The notes: generated by a model not told the origin, from the sequence alone. A stretch of 64,000 nucleotides of DNA from Cedecea neteri (GCF_000757825.1 NZ_CP009451.1:2418001-2482000); one strand, 5' to 3'; shown: positions 13,775-24,012, counted from the stretch's first letter. Program-made: numbers and translations.

Positions 13775-15208
13775 TCAACGCCCTTCTCCTGAGCGTTGTG
13801 AAGCAAATTCATCAAATCCGGGCGCTGATTCTGCGCTCTCGTGGCCCAGCCGTGCGGAATCATCTTCATCTTCCTGATGAGCACGTTCGACCAGATCTGG
13901 GTTAATCTCTCGCTTCACTTCTACCCCGAGCCCGCGAAATGCCTCTGCCTGAACCAGGATATTTCCACGCCCCGACGAAAGCTTTTTCATCGCCTGGCGG
14001 TAGTTATCTTGTGCCTTATCGAGGCTTTGGCCAATCGCGGACATATCATCCACGAACAGGCGCATTTTGTCGTACAGACGCCCGGCGCGCTCGGCGATTT
14101 GCTGGGCGTTACGGCTTTGATGCTCATAGCGCCACAAATTGGCAATGGTACGCAGCGCCACCAGCAGCGTCGTCGGGCTGACCAGCATAATGTTGTTTTT
14201 CAGCGCTTCGCTAATCAGCTCGGGTTGGCGATCGATCGCCAGCAAGAAGGCGGGTTCAACCGGGATGAACATCAGCACGTAGTCCAGCGAACGCAGCACC
14301 GGCAGTTGCTGGTAATCCTTACGGCCCAGAAGGCGAATATGGCTGCGGATAGCGGCAATATGCTCATTCAGCGCGCTTTCACGCGTGAGTTCATCTTCAC
14401 CGTTGAAGTAGCGCTCATAAGCCACCAGCGTCATTTTCGCATCGATAACAACGTCTTTGCCCTGCGGCAGGCGAACAATGACGTCCGGTTGCATACGGCT
14501 GTTGTTCTCAAGCTGGATGTTCACCTGAGTCTGGTATTCATGACCTTCGCGCAGGCCAGAAGCTTCAAGCACGCGGGTTAACACCACTTCCCCCCAGTTG
14601 CCCTGGGTTTTGTTGTCGCCCTTCAGCGCTTTGGTGAGGTTCAGCGCCTCTTGCGCCATATGGGCGTTGAGCTGCTGCAGATTGCGGATTTCATGCGTTA
14701 GCGTATGGCGCTCGCGCGCCTCCTGGCCAAAACTCTCCTGGACCTGGCGACGGAAGCCGTCGAGCTGTTCGCGAAGTGGCGAAAGGAGCACATTCAGGCT
14801 TTGGCGATTCTGTTCCTCTACCTTGCGCCCGCTCTGCTCAAAAATACGGTTTGCCAGATTCTCAAACTGCTCGTTAAGGCGCTGCTCGCTGTTGAGCATT
14901 TGACGGTGCTTATCTTCGGCATTGAGCCGCGTTTGCTCCAGCAGCGTGGTTAATTCACGGATGTCAGCTTCCTGCCCGCTGTTAATTTCCATTTGGGCAC
15001 GGACTTCACGGTTAAGCTGCTCGCACTCTTCCCGCCAGTGTTGGCTTTGCTGAAGCTCCTGGCGCGCGGCGGCAAGCTCCCCGTAGATTTCACGCTGTTC
15101 TTCGTGCAAAGCCGCCAGCCGCTGAGCCGCACGCAGGCTGGCAATAAGCCAACCGGTCACTAAGCCCACCAGCCCAATGCCCAGCCCAAACAACAGTGAA
15201 ATATCCAT
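13775..15208 (-). CDS. rmuC: DNA recombination protein RmuC
   Basis: RmuC (477 residues; E. coli 475) is a predicted nuclease-fold protein that limits recombination at inverted repeats. An N-terminal membrane helix (about 3-25) is followed by a long coiled coil (about 28-160) and the RmuC domain (about 180-430, with GNWGEVVLTRVLEASGL and DVVIDAKMTLVAYERYF, which resembles a restriction-endonuclease core). The C-terminal tail is acidic and variable. It is transcribed in the same direction as ubiE with a 91-base gap. Confidence 0.95.
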   Translation of the reverse strand: MDISLLFGLGIGLVGLVTGWLIASLRAAQRLAALHEEQREIYGELAAARQELQQSQHWREECEQLNREVRAQMEINSGQEADIRELTTLLEQTRLNAEDKHRQMLNSEQRLNEQFENLANRIFEQSGRKVEEQNRQSLNVLLSPLREQLDGFRRQVQESFGQEARERHTLTHEIRNLQQLNAHMAQEALNLTKALKGDNKTQGNWGEVVLTRVLEASGLREGHEYQTQVNIQLENNSRMQPDVIVRLPQGKDVVIDAKMTLVAYERYFNGEDELTRESALNEHIAAIRSHIRLLGRKDYQQLPVLRSLDYVLMFIPVEPAFLLAIDRQPELISEALKNNIMLVSPTTLLVALRTIANLWRYEHQSRNAQQIAERAGRLYDKMRLFVDDMSAIGQSLDKAQDNYRQAMKKLSSGRGNILVQAEAFRGLGVEVKREINPDLVERAHQEDEDDSARLGHESAESAPGFDEFASQRSGEGR

Positions 15209-15305
15209 GCTTCCCCCAAAACGATACCAACAGCGGCAAGATAAAATTCTGCTGTATAAATGTCCAGATGAAAAGGGATTTTCCGGAAGGCGCTACGCAA
15301 AGCAT

Positions 15306-15328
15306 AAAAAAAGCCGGCGAGCGCCGGC
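15306..15328 (-). terminator. Intrinsic terminator of udp
   Basis: On the minus strand GCCGGC/GCCGGC (15313-15318 with 15323-15328) is followed by seven T residues, 22 bases after the udp stop. Confidence 0.85.
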
Positions 15329-15350
15329 TTCGAATTGGAAACAGGGAAAA

Positions 15351-16112
15351 CTACAGCAGGCGACGGGCCGCCTCGACCACGATTTTCACCGCGTGGCTTT
15401 CCGTTTTCTTCATGGTTTCCGCGTTAGGGATCTCTTGCTGAGTACGGTTCACGATAACCCCGGCAACCATACCCGCACGCAGGCCCTGGCTGGAGCACAT
15501 GGTCAACAGCGTGGCGGATTCCATTTCATAGTTCATCACGCCCATCTCCTGCCACTCTTTCATCGAGCCCTTGAAGCGGCTAACGACGCGGCCGGACAGC
15601 GTATCGTAACGCTCCTGCCCCGGGTAGAAGGTGTCTGAAGAGGCGGTTACGCCAATGTGGGTCGTGGCACCTACGGCTTTTGCCGCTTCAACCAGCGCGG
15701 TGGTACAAGCGAAGTCTGCCACAGCCGGATATTCCATTGGCGCAAAGTGCAGGCTGGCCCCGTCAAGACGAACGGATGCGGTAGTCACCAGCACGTCGCC
15801 CACGTTGATGTTCGGCTGAATCGCCCCGGTAGTCCCGACGCGCAGGAAAGTACGGATGCCAAGCTGCGCCAGTTCTTCAACCGCAATAGAAGTAGAAGGG
15901 CCACCGATGCCGGTAGAACAGATGATAACCGGCTTACCGTCCAGCTCAGCACGCCAGGAGGTGAATTCACGATGGGCAGCCAGCTTAACCGGCTTGTCCA
16001 TCAGCGCGGCGATTTTTTCCACACGCTCAGGATCGCCAGGGACGATGGCGAGCGTAGCCCCTTGCAGGTCATTTTTAGTGAGGCCGAGATGGAAAACATC
16101 AGACTTGGACAT
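15351..16112 (-). CDS. udp: Uridine phosphorylase Udp
   Basis: Udp (253 residues, E. coli length) reversibly phosphorolyses uridine to uracil and ribose-1-phosphate in pyrimidine salvage. The family NP-1 features are clear, including GTTGAIQ for phosphate/ribose binding and [10 protein letters not shown] for ribose. The start MSKSDVFHL at 16112 has GAGGAG upstream; the longer open frame to 16250 runs into the promoter and is rejected. Two CRP sites 52 bases apart lie upstream, the layout of CytR-controlled nucleoside genes. Confidence 0.97.
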   Translation of the reverse strand: MSKSDVFHLGLTKNDLQGATLAIVPGDPERVEKIAALMDKPVKLAAHREFTSWRAELDGKPVIICSTGIGGPSTSIAVEELAQLGIRTFLRVGTTGAIQPNINVGDVLVTTASVRLDGASLHFAPMEYPAVADFACTTALVEAAKAVGATTHIGVTASSDTFYPGQERYDTLSGRVVSRFKGSMKEWQEMGVMNYEMESATLLTMCSSQGLRAGMVAGVIVNRTQQEIPNAETMKKTESHAVKIVVEAARRLL

Positions 16113-16183
16113 AACAGACTCCTCTGTTGAGTAGGTTTCAGGAGAAGCAAAGCGACACTTTACAGAACCCCTGAGCATAATTT

Positions 16184-16199
16184 CGTGATGACGCTCACT
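16184..16199. promoter_or_regulatory. CRP site 1 of udp (promoter-proximal)
   Basis: CGTGA-N6-TCACT matches the CRP consensus TGTGA-N6-TCACA with one mismatch in each half. Its centre (16191.5) is 52 bases from that of the second site, as in the E. coli udp promoter where CRP sites at about -41.5 and -93.5 flank CytR. Confidence 0.75.
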
Positions 16200-16234
16200 T
16201 TGAATGAAACAAATTACATTATTTGTATTCACAT

Positions 16235-16251
16235 AAGTGACCAAAGTCACA
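16235..16251. promoter_or_regulatory. CRP site 2 of udp (distal)
   Basis: AGTGA-N6-TCACA (16236-16251) is a near-consensus CRP site. The sequence between the two CRP sites contains the AT-rich stretch where CytR would bind. This site may also serve the divergent ysgA gene. Confidence 0.75.
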
Positions 16252-16366
16252 CATACGAATCAATCGGGCTATTTTTTGAACTTCATCTGCGTTTTTTGGC
16301 GACCAGATTTGCTACTAATCCTGGCTATAGTTATCACACTGCGCTAATGCTGGTTCGGAGAAAACC

Positions 16367-17194
16367 ATGAAACAAAAGCAAACAACACATAACACACCGG
16401 GCGAAGGCTTCGCACCGGCGGCCTCACCCATCGCTTCCACCACCGTGTTAACACCGGACGATGCCATTGTTTCCGGGGAAACGTCCATTCCAAGCCAGGG
16501 CGACAATATGCCGGCTTATCACGCGCGGCCTAAAAATGCCGATGGGCCGCTTCCTGTGGTTATCGTCGTTCAGGAGATTTTTGGCGTACATGAACATATC
16601 CGCGATCTTTGCCGCCGACTGGCGCTTGAAGGGTATCTGGCCATCGCGCCAGAACTTTACTTTCGCCAGGGCGAACCGGGAGACTTCGCCGATATTCCAA
16701 CGTTGCTGAGCGGGCTGGTTTCAAAAGTGCCGGACAATCAGGTGCTGGGCGACCTTGACCATGTGGCCAGTTGGGCTTCCCGTAACGGAGGCGACGCGCA
16801 TCGCCTGATGGTGACCGGTTTTTGCTGGGGCGGGCGCATTGCCTGGCTGTATGCCGCGCACAATCCACAGCTTAAAGCCGCGGTGGCGTGGTACGGCAAG
16901 CTGGTAGGAGACAAAACATTAAACTCTCCGCATCATCCCGTAGATATCGCCGTCAACCTTAATGCCCCGGTGCTCGGCCTATATGGCGGCCAGGATACCG
17001 GGATTTCTCTGGAAAGCGTTGAGACGATGCGCCAGGCGCTGCGAGCGGCAAATGCCAATGCGGAAATCATTGTCTACCCGGAAGCCGGCCATGCTTTTAA
17101 CGCAGATTACCGCCCGAGTTACCATGAAGAGTCGGCCAAAGACGGCTGGGAAAGGATGCTGGCCTGGTTTAAGCGGTATGGCGTGAGGAAATAG
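16367..17194 (+). CDS. ysgA: Dienelactone hydrolase family protein YsgA
   Basis: This 275-residue alpha/beta hydrolase corresponds to E. coli YsgA (271 residues), a carboxymethylenebutenolidase-like enzyme whose physiological substrate is not established. The nucleophile C153 lies in GFCWGGR. The catalytic Asp (YGGQDTGI, near 205) and His (AGHAFNADY, near 247) are present. No signal peptide is evident. It diverges from udp and converges on metE, as in E. coli. Confidence 0.93.
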   Translation: MKQKQTTHNTPGEGFAPAASPIASTTVLTPDDAIVSGETSIPSQGDNMPAYHARPKNADGPLPVVIVVQEIFGVHEHIRDLCRRLALEGYLAIAPELYFRQGEPGDFADIPTLLSGLVSKVPDNQVLGDLDHVASWASRNGGDAHRLMVTGFCWGGRIAWLYAAHNPQLKAAVAWYGKLVGDKTLNSPHHPVDIAVNLNAPVLGLYGGQDTGISLESVETMRQALRAANANAEIIVYPEAGHAFNADYRPSYHEESAKDGWERMLAWFKRYGVRK

Positions 17195-17200
17195 AAAAAC

Positions 17201-17228
17201 GGGGGCCAGTTGCCCCCATTTTGTTTTT
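17201..17228. terminator. Terminator between ysgA and metE
   Basis: GGGGGC/GCCCCC (17201-17206 with 17212-17217) is followed by ATTTTGTTTTT on the plus strand, and by an A/T-rich flank on the minus strand. It ends ysgA and may also stop metE. Confidence 0.75.
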
Positions 17229-17232
17229 AGAA

Positions 17233-19494
17233 CTATGCGCTACGCAGGTTCTGCGCCGCCTGCACCATGTTCGCCAGCGCCGCACGAGTTTCTGGCCATC
17301 CGCGCGTTTTCAGGCCGCAGTCCGGATTAACCCACAGGCGCTCTGCCGGTACGGACTCCGCAGCTTTCTTCAGTAACGCTTCAATCCACTCCACATCCGG
17401 AACGTTTGGGGAGTGAATGTCATACACGCCCGGCCCGATTTCGTTCGGGTATTCGAACTCTTTGAACGACTCCAGCAGATCCATATCGGAACGAGAGGTC
17501 TCGATGGTTATCACGTCTGCATCCAGCGCCGCGATAGAGTCCATGATGTCGTTGAACTCGCAGTAACACATATGGGTATGGATCTGGGTGTCGTCACGCA
17601 CCACGGCGGCGTTCAGTCGGAAGGCTTCCACGCCCCACGCCAGATAGGCCTGCCAGTCGGACTGACGCAGCGGTAAACCTTCACGCAGAGCGGGCTCATC
17701 AATCTGGATGATACCGATACCCGCAGCTTCCAGATCCGCCACTTCATCACGCAGGGCCAGGGCAATCTGCTTCGCGATAGTCTCGCGAGAAACATCTTCG
17801 CGCGGGAAGGACCAGCAAAGAATCGTGACCGGGCCGGTCAGCATGCCTTTTACCGGTTTGTCGGTCAGGGACTGCGCGTATTTCGCCCACTCAACGGTGA
17901 TTGGCTCAGGGCGGCTGATGTCACCGATAACAATCGGCGGCTTCACGCAGCGGGAACCGTAACTCTGCACCCAGCCATTCTGAGTAAACACAAAACCATC
18001 CAGATGTTCGCCGAAGTACTCAACCATGTCGTTACGCTCGGCTTCGCCGTGCACCAGCACGTCCAGGCCCAGACGCTCCTGCTCGGCAATCGCCTGTTTA
18101 ATGTGTTCGGCGATGCCGGTGCGGTAGTTGTTGGCATCCAGCTTCCCTTTCTTGAAGTCCAGGCGCAGGCCACGGATTTCGGTCGTTTGCGGGAAGGAGC
18201 CGATGGTCGTCGTTGGCCATGCCGGCAGATTGAAACGTTCACGCTGTGCCGCCGCACGCGCGGTATAGGAACTCTGGCGCTGGCTGTCCTGCGCGGTGAT
18301 TTTCGCCAGGCGTTCGCCCACTGCGGCATTGTGCACGCGCTTAGACTGACGGCGAGCCTGAATCGGCGCACTCCATTCGGCAATTTTCGCAGTATCGCCG
18401 CTGTTCAGCGCTTCGGTCAGTAAGGACAGTTCGGCACACTTCTGCAAAGCAAAGGCAAACCAGCTTTTAACTTCAGCATCCAGACGAGTCTCCACGCTCA
18501 GGTCGATTGGGCTGTGCAGCAGGGAGCAGGAAGAGGCAACCCACAGGTCACGTTTACCCACCAGGTCTTTCAGTTGAGCGTATTTCTCCGTCAGGTCGGC
18601 ACGCCAGACGTTACGGCCGTTGATCACGCCCGCAGACAGCAGCCAGTTTGCAGGCAGCTTCTGATGAATCTCTTTCACATCATCTTTGCCGTGAACAAAG
18701 TCTACGTGCAGGCCCTGTACCGGCAGCGCGGTGATGGTATCCAAGTTTGGCCCCACCCCTTCGAAATAGGTAGTTAGCAGCAGCTTAACCTGGCCGGTCA
18801 ACGCGTCGTAAGCTGGTTTGAACGCATCAAGCCACGCCTTTGGCAGCTCCAGAACCAGCGCAGGCTCGTCGATCTGCACCCATTCAACGCCGCGTTTCGC
18901 CAGCTCGGCCAGCACCTGCTGGTAAACCGGCAGAATGTCTTTCAGCAGGCTCAGGCGGTCAAACTGTTCGCCCTTCACTTTGCCCAGCCACAGGTAAGTC
19001 ACCGGGCCCAGCAGCACGGGCTTCACGTTATGGCCCAGCGCAAGCGCCTCGTCGACTTCTTCCAGCAGCTGAGCCCAGGTCAGTTTGAACTGCTGACCTT
19101 TGGTAAATTCCGGCACCATGTAGTGGTAGTTAGTGTTGAACCATTTGGTCATTTCAGCGGCGGCGGCAGGCTCGCCGGTTGGCGCACGACCACGACCAAT
19201 GCGGAACAGCGTATCGATATCGACGCTGCCGTCTTTGTTCTGATGACGAGCCGGCACGTTACCGAGCAGCAGGCTGGTGGTCAGAACATGGTCGTACCAG
19301 GCAAAGTCGCCCACCGGCAGTAATTCAACGCCGGCCTGTTTTTGTTGGTCCCAGTGGCGGGCGCGCAGCTCGCGGCCAACCGCCAGTAATTCTTCACGGG
19401 AGGTATTTCCTGCCCAGTAGCTTTCCTGTGCTTTTTTCAACTCGCGCTTAAGGCCGACGCGAGGGAACCCCAGGGTGTGATTATGGATTGTCAT
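17233..19494 (-). CDS. metE: Cobalamin-independent methionine synthase MetE
   Basis: MetE (753 residues, E. coli length) transfers the methyl group from 5-methyltetrahydropteroyltriglutamate to homocysteine. The zinc ligands H641 and C643 ([11 protein letters not shown]) and C726 ([11 protein letters not shown]) are present, and the two TIM-barrel halves are complete. The ATG at 19494 ([14 protein letters not shown]) with GAGGACAG upstream is the family start; the frame is open to 19644 but overlaps metR. It is divergent from its activator metR, and MetJ-type boxes lie between them. Confidence 0.98.
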   Translation of the reverse strand: MTIHNHTLGFPRVGLKRELKKAQESYWAGNTSREELLAVGRELRARHWDQQKQAGVELLPVGDFAWYDHVLTTSLLLGNVPARHQNKDGSVDIDTLFRIGRGRAPTGEPAAAAEMTKWFNTNYHYMVPEFTKGQQFKLTWAQLLEEVDEALALGHNVKPVLLGPVTYLWLGKVKGEQFDRLSLLKDILPVYQQVLAELAKRGVEWVQIDEPALVLELPKAWLDAFKPAYDALTGQVKLLLTTYFEGVGPNLDTITALPVQGLHVDFVHGKDDVKEIHQKLPANWLLSAGVINGRNVWRADLTEKYAQLKDLVGKRDLWVASSCSLLHSPIDLSVETRLDAEVKSWFAFALQKCAELSLLTEALNSGDTAKIAEWSAPIQARRQSKRVHNAAVGERLAKITAQDSQRQSSYTARAAAQRERFNLPAWPTTTIGSFPQTTEIRGLRLDFKKGKLDANNYRTGIAEHIKQAIAEQERLGLDVLVHGEAERNDMVEYFGEHLDGFVFTQNGWVQSYGSRCVKPPIVIGDISRPEPITVEWAKYAQSLTDKPVKGMLTGPVTILCWSFPREDVSRETIAKQIALALRDEVADLEAAGIGIIQIDEPALREGLPLRQSDWQAYLAWGVEAFRLNAAVVRDDTQIHTHMCYCEFNDIMDSIAALDADVITIETSRSDMDLLESFKEFEYPNEIGPGVYDIHSPNVPDVEWIEALLKKAAESVPAERLWVNPDCGLKTRGWPETRAALANMVQAAQNLRSA

Positions 19495-19524
19495 GGTCTG
19501 TCCTCTATTCGGTGCGATGTATTT

Positions 19525-19548
19525 AGCCATCCAGATGTTTACACTTCT
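19525..19548. promoter_or_regulatory. MetJ operator (three tandem met boxes)
   Basis: Three adjacent 8-mers, AGCCATCC, AGATGTTT and ACACTTCT, match the met box AGACGTCT at 5, 6 and 6 of 8 positions. They end at a TATAAT hexamer (19548-19553) on the plus strand in the metE-metR intergenic region. This is the known location of MetJ control of this pair in E. coli. Confidence 0.65.
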
Positions 19549-19599
19549 ATAATCCGCAGGTACTGTATATTCCTCAAGCGCAATTTGTTCATGCCGAAG

Positions 19600-19612
19600 T
19601 GAAGGACTTTCA
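19600..19612. promoter_or_regulatory. MetR-type site overlapping the metR start
   Basis: TGAAGGACTTTCA is an exact match to the MetR consensus TGAA-N5-TTCA. Its last base is the first base of the metR start codon. It lies about 106 bases upstream of the metE start and could serve activation of metE and control of metR. Confidence 0.6.
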
Positions 19613-20565
19613 TGATCGAGATTAAACACCTGCGGACGCTGCAAGCGTTACGACACAGCGGTTCGCTGGCCGCCGCCGCCGCCGCACTGCATCAGACCCA
19701 GTCGGCCCTATCCCACCAGTTCAGCGATCTGGAGCAACGGCTTGGCTTCCGCCTGTTTATCCGTAAAAGTCAGCCGCTTCGCTTCACGCCACAGGGGGAG
19801 ATCCTGCTGCAGCTTGCCGAACAGGTATTACCGCAGATTGGCCGCGCGCTGCAGGCCTGCAATGAGCCGCACCAGACCCGGCTGCGTATTGCGATTGAGT
19901 GTCATAGCTGCATTCAGTGGCTGACGCCTGCCCTGGAAACCTTCCGCCAGCACTGGCCGCAGGTGGAGATGGACTTTAAATCCGGCGTTACGTTTGATCC
20001 GCAGCCTGCGCTGCAGCAGGGCGAGCTGGATATCGTTCTGACATCAGATATTTTGCCGCGCAGCGGGCTACATTATTCACCGATGTTTGATTTTGAAGTG
20101 CGCCTGGTGATGGCGACCGACCACCCACTGGCGAAGAAAGAGAGCATTAAGCCTGATGACCTGGCGCTTGAAACGCTGCTTATCTACCCGGTACAGCGTG
20201 AACGCATGGATATCTGGCGTCATTTCCTGCAGCCCGCAGGAGTGAGCCCGTCGCTGAAAAACGTCGATAACACGCTGCTGCTGATTCAGATGGTGTCGGC
20301 ACGGATGGGGATTGCCGCTCTGCCGCACTGGGTGGTGGAAAGCTTTGAGCACCAGGGCCTGATTGTTACCAGAACCCTGGGCGAAGGTTTATGGAGCCGC
20401 CTGTACGCCGCGGTACGTGACGGCGAACAGCGCCAGCCGGTGACCGAAGCGTTTATTCGCTCGACGCGCCAGCATGCCTGCGACCATTTACCGTTTGTGA
20501 AGAACGCGGAGCGACCCATCGGCGATGTACCCACAGCGAGGCCATTATCACCGTTCCCCCAATGA
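19612..20565 (+). CDS. metR: LysR-type transcriptional activator MetR
   Basis: MetR (317 residues, E. coli length) activates metE, metH and related genes, with homocysteine as effector. It has the N-terminal winged helix-turn-helix typical of LysR proteins (about 1-60, [19 protein letters not shown]) and a periplasmic-binding-like effector domain. It starts at 19612 divergent from metE. Its last 113 bases overlap the 3' end of the convergent bioP gene, an arrangement also found in E. coli. Confidence 0.97.
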   Translation: MIEIKHLRTLQALRHSGSLAAAAAALHQTQSALSHQFSDLEQRLGFRLFIRKSQPLRFTPQGEILLQLAEQVLPQIGRALQACNEPHQTRLRIAIECHSCIQWLTPALETFRQHWPQVEMDFKSGVTFDPQPALQQGELDIVLTSDILPRSGLHYSPMFDFEVRLVMATDHPLAKKESIKPDDLALETLLIYPVQRERMDIWRHFLQPAGVSPSLKNVDNTLLLIQMVSARMGIAALPHWVVESFEHQGLIVTRTLGEGLWSRLYAAVRDGEQRQPVTEAFIRSTRQHACDHLPFVKNAERPIGDVPTARPLSPFPQ

Positions 20566-21352
20566 TAAAGCTCGGCCAGTGGGGCTGCTCCTGCCAGATG
20601 GCAAGATTCACCAGCAGCCCGGCCGGGACATGCACGTTGTTCATGATGCCGAGCGTGCCGGCGTCCACCTGAGTTGCGCCGTAGTTCCACATAAAATAAC
20701 CCAGCCCGGAAGCGACCACGCCAAGCCAGACCAGAATCCCCCACTGTAGCGTGGTGGTGGGCAATTTCTGCGGATTGCCCAGCGCAAACCAGGCAACAAC
20801 GGCGACGATAAACGCCCCCAGATAGAACCACGAAAACGCGCAGTGCTGCGGCATCGGGTGAGTTTCCATCAGACGCTTGTAGCCCACCATGCCGATGGCA
20901 AAGCAGATATTAGCGCCCTGCACCAGCAGCAGGCCTATCCAGAAGTGATCGCTCACTTTGTCGTAGCGAATAATCGCCGCCCCGATAACCGCCAGTCCCG
21001 CGCTCAACGCATAGCCCCAGCGCAGTTTATTGCCGCTCAGCAGATCATAGATAAGCGTGACGTACAGCGGCGTCATCACCGTGAAAAGCAGGAATTCGGA
21101 AACCGTGAGGTAGAGATAGGCACGGAAGCTGAACAGGTACATCACGCCGAGCTGCAGCGCCCCCACCAGCATATACAGCAGCAGGGTTTTTAGCCGGTAT
21201 CCCTTGAAGCGCAGGAACGGCAGAAACACCAGCGCGGCCAGGCCGATGCGCATCAGCACCGAGAAATAGCTGTCCACATGCCCGGCAAGGTATTCCCCAA
21301 TCAGGCTAAAAGAGAAGGCCCACAGAATCGTGGTAATGATGAGTAATGGCAC
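20453..21352 (-). CDS. bioP: Biotin transporter BioP (YigM)
   Basis: This 299-residue protein has ten hydrophobic segments and two EamA-type repeats of the drug/metabolite transporter superfamily. It follows E. coli YigM, identified as the biotin uptake transporter BioP, along its whole length (for example [21 protein letters not shown]). The gene runs convergently into metR with a 113-base overlap of coding sequence. It lies upstream of nothing else on its strand for 112 bases, so it is probably its own transcript. Confidence 0.93.
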   Translation of the reverse strand: MPLLIITTILWAFSFSLIGEYLAGHVDSYFSVLMRIGLAALVFLPFLRFKGYRLKTLLLYMLVGALQLGVMYLFSFRAYLYLTVSEFLLFTVMTPLYVTLIYDLLSGNKLRWGYALSAGLAVIGAAIIRYDKVSDHFWIGLLLVQGANICFAIGMVGYKRLMETHPMPQHCAFSWFYLGAFIVAVVAWFALGNPQKLPTTTLQWGILVWLGVVASGLGYFMWNYGATQVDAGTLGIMNNVHVPAGLLVNLAIWQEQPHWPSFIIGGTVIMASLWVHRRWVAPRSSQTVNGRRHAGASSE

Positions 21353-21424
21353 AATGAGCGGTCCGTAACGAACAAGATTGCGCCATTGTACTCAGAGGGC
21401 GTTACATCGGCTTAACTATTTAGT

Positions 21425-21455
21425 TGACGAGTGGTCATTAATAAACCACTCGTCA
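21425..21455. repeat. Perfect 11-bp hairpin downstream of yigL
   Basis: TGACGAGTGGT (21425-21435) pairs with ACCACTCGTCA (21445-21455) around a 9-base loop. It lies 10 bases after the yigL stop and 72 bases upstream of bioP. No long T run follows on either strand, so it may act as an mRNA 3'-end stabiliser or weak terminator for pldB-yigL. Confidence 0.6.
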
Positions 21456-21464
21456 TTGTACCTG

Positions 21465-22271
21465 TTATTCAGCCTTAAGGAACAACTTGCGAAGGTAGTG
21501 CGGCACGGCGTTATCGCCGTTGGTACCAATCACCTCAAGCTCCGGCAGCAGGTCTTTCAGGCGCTGGTGAGCGTTGCCCATGATGCAGCCCTTGCCGGCC
21601 ATGCTTAGCATTTCTGCGTCGTTCATGCCGTCGCCGAAGGCGATGCACTCTTTCAGGCTGTAGCCCATGGCTTTCGAGACCGCTTCCAGCGCGTGCCCTT
21701 TGGACACGCCGCCCGCCATCACTTCCAGGCAGGTAAGCGTGGAGAAGCTCACGTTGACGCGATCCCCCCAGCGGGCGTTGATCGCCTGCTCCAGCGGCAG
21801 CAACGTATCGTGATCGTCACAGGTGAAGAACACCTTGCTGACGCCATCCGCTTCCAGCAGGCCTGGCTCAAACAGGGTGTAGCTAAATTTAGCTTCCTGG
21901 AAATACTTCATCTCTTCCGGGCGATGGCGGTTCATAAACCACTCGTCGCCCTTATAGACGTTGGTCACGATATCCGGGCTGTTATGCACCACGCCAAACA
22001 GATCCTGAGCAATGTCATGGTCGAGATCGTGAGAGAAGAACAGATTGCCGTCGGTATCGTGCACGCGCGCCCCGTTAGAGGTGATCATGTACGCCTTGAT
22101 CTCAAGGTTATCGCGGATTTGCGCCACGTCGATATGGTGACGACCGGTAGCAAAAACAAAGTTAACGCCTTCGGCTGTGAGCAGTTTTAACGTTTCTTTC
22201 GCGTAAGCGGAGAGGAAATGATCGGGAGATAGCAAGGTGCCATCTAAATCTGAAGCAACGACGTGATACAT
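21465..22271 (-). CDS. yigL: HAD-family sugar/pyridoxal phosphatase YigL
   Basis: YigL (268 residues; E. coli 266) is a HAD IIB (Cof-type) phosphatase acting on pyridoxal phosphate and sugar phosphates. The DxDGT motif reads SDLDGTLL with D8 and D10, and the C-terminal FGDGMNDAEML motif binds magnesium. It lies nine bases after pldB. In E. coli and Salmonella the small RNA SgrS pairs within pldB and protects yigL mRNA during phosphosugar stress; the same gene order suggests the same control here, not checked. Confidence 0.95.
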   Translation of the reverse strand: MYHVVASDLDGTLLSPDHFLSAYAKETLKLLTAEGVNFVFATGRHHIDVAQIRDNLEIKAYMITSNGARVHDTDGNLFFSHDLDHDIAQDLFGVVHNSPDIVTNVYKGDEWFMNRHRPEEMKYFQEAKFSYTLFEPGLLEADGVSKVFFTCDDHDTLLPLEQAINARWGDRVNVSFSTLTCLEVMAGGVSKGHALEAVSKAMGYSLKECIAFGDGMNDAEMLSMAGKGCIMGNAHQRLKDLLPELEVIGTNGDNAVPHYLRKLFLKAE

Positions 22272-22280
22272 AGAGATCCT

Positions 22281-23303
22281 CTAAAGAGATATATTCAATG
22301 AGTTATGCCGGTCGAAAAATTCAAGCACGGCAGACAATGCTCTGGCTCGCATAGCGTCCTTCTCAAACAGGATCTCGTGATACGCGCCTTCAATGACGTA
22401 AGGTGTTTCCCCCTCACAAGGGTGGCCCGCCGCGGCCATAATTTCGCAGAATCGCTGGTGCGCGCGGTTATCAACCACTCGCTCCTCTTCTGCCTGGAGT
22501 AAAAAGATCGGCGTGGTGATGGCAGTGGCTCCTGCTAACACCTTTTCTCCGGCGAGGATCCCTTCGCGTACCCAATGGAACGTTGGCCCACCCACCCGCA
22601 ATGCTGGCTCATCAGCATAAAAACGCAGGCTGCGGCGGTAGCGCTCTTCACTGTGGGTCAAAACGTTAACGCTAAACGGCAACGCGCGCCAGCGGCCTGT
22701 CCCTATGGCGTATCCTTCCCGAATACGTGGATGCCCTTCTGCCCAGTCAAGAATGTGGCGCACCATCCATTCCGGCCAGCGCAGCGTAATGCCGAACATC
22801 GGCGCGCAAAGCGCAACCGCGTCAAAAGCATCAGGTGCTTGCTGTAGCCATAATGCGGCAATAGCGCCGCCCATCGAATGGGCCAGCAGATAGCGTTTAC
22901 GCCAGTGCCCCGACGCCACTTCCTGCTGGTAAAAGTGGTCAAAATCTTCGACATAGTCGCTAAAATTGACGACGTGCCCACGGTGAGAATCCGACAGCAT
23001 CCGCCCTGAACGGCCCTGCCCGCGGTGGTCAATTATCAGGACATCAAACCCGCTATAAAACAGGTCATAGGCCAGCTCAGCATATTTCACGTAGCTTTCT
23101 ATTCTGCCGGGGCAGACAACAATCACGCGATCGTGCTGCGGCGAACAGAAACGAACGTAGCGAACCGGCACGGCATCCACGCCGGTAAATTCGCGCTCTT
23201 CCCGCCTGCGCCAGAAGTCCGTTAGCGGACCCGTGGCAAAAGCAGCAAATGCGCCTTCCCGTTCTAACCATTCATTTTTATGCTGAGACATAGGGGTCGG
23301 CAT
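22281..23303 (-). CDS. pldB: Lysophospholipase L2 PldB
   Basis: PldB (340 residues, or 336 if the ATG at 23291 is used) is an alpha/beta hydrolase that removes acyl chains from lysophospholipids at the inner membrane. The nucleophile elbow AHSMGGA carries S143. The start is uncertain because neither in-frame ATG (MPTPMSQHKNEW) has a clear Shine-Dalgarno sequence. It is the first gene of pldB-yigL and is divergent from rhtB. Confidence 0.93.
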   Translation of the reverse strand: MPTPMSQHKNEWLEREGAFAAFATGPLTDFWRRREEREFTGVDAVPVRYVRFCSPQHDRVIVVCPGRIESYVKYAELAYDLFYSGFDVLIIDHRGQGRSGRMLSDSHRGHVVNFSDYVEDFDHFYQQEVASGHWRKRYLLAHSMGGAIAALWLQQAPDAFDAVALCAPMFGITLRWPEWMVRHILDWAEGHPRIREGYAIGTGRWRALPFSVNVLTHSEERYRRSLRFYADEPALRVGGPTFHWVREGILAGEKVLAGATAITTPIFLLQAEEERVVDNRAHQRFCEIMAAAGHPCEGETPYVIEGAYHEILFEKDAMRARALSAVLEFFDRHNSLNISL

Positions 23304-23391
23304 CAGGTATCTGTGGTTTTTTTATGGCCCGTGGCACGCTTATCAACAATAGCGTATTGTGGCATAAAAGTGCGCGTTCAGGGAGTTTCGC

Positions 23392-24012
23392 ATGACCTTC
23401 GAGTGGTGGTTTACCTATCTGCTAACCACAATAATTCTTAGCCTTTCACCCGGGTCCGGAGCCATTAATACCATGACCACCGCCATTAGCCACGGCTATC
23501 GCGGCGCGGCGGCTTCGATTACCGGGCTGCAAACCGGGCTGGCGCTGCATATTGTGCTGGTCGGCGTTGGCCTTGGGGCACTGTTCTCGCGTTCGCTGCT
23601 GGCCTTCGAAGTGCTGAAATGGGCGGGTGTCGCCTATCTTATCTGGCTGGGGATCCAGCAATGGAGAGCGGCCGGAGCGCTGGATTTGAATACTCTGGCA
23701 ACCACCCAACCGCGCAGTAAACTGTTTAAGCGGGCGGTGTTCGTCAACCTGACCAACCCCAAGAGCATCGTGTTTCTCGCCGCCCTGTTCCCGCAGTTTA
23801 TTGTGCCTCACCAGCCTCAGGCGATGCAGTACGTGGTGCTCGGCGTAACAACGGTGGTGGTGGATATCATCGTGATGATTGGCTATGCAACTCTGGCAAA
23901 ACGCATTGCCGCCTGGATTAAGGGGCCGCGCCAGATGAAGGCGTTGAACCGGGTCTTCGGTTCGCTGTTTATGCTGGTTGGCGCGCTACTTGCCGGAGCG
24001 CGCCAGGCCTGA
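23392..24012 (+). CDS. rhtB: Homoserine/homoserine lactone exporter RhtB
   Basis: RhtB (206 residues, E. coli length) is a LysE-family inner membrane exporter of homoserine and its lactone. It has about six hydrophobic segments and the family [10 protein letters not shown] loop near the N-terminus. The gene ends at base 24012, and the stop of the convergent rhtC occupies 24013-24015, so the two genes abut without any intergenic base. Confidence 0.96.
   Translation: MTFEWWFTYLLTTIILSLSPGSGAINTMTTAISHGYRGAAASITGLQTGLALHIVLVGVGLGALFSRSLLAFEVLKWAGVAYLIWLGIQQWRAAGALDLNTLATTQPRSKLFKRAVFVNLTNPKSIVFLAALFPQFIVPHQPQAMQYVVLGVTTVVVDIIVMIGYATLAKRIAAWIKGPRQMKALNRVFGSLFMLVGALLAGARQA

Noticed and set aside
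15351..16250. Extended start of udp (299 residues)
   Set aside because: The extra residues run through the CRP sites and have no family counterpart. The 253-residue start has a good RBS.
17233..19644. Extended start of metE (803 residues)
   Set aside because: It overlaps metR and its regulatory sites. The 753-residue start matches the family and has a RBS.
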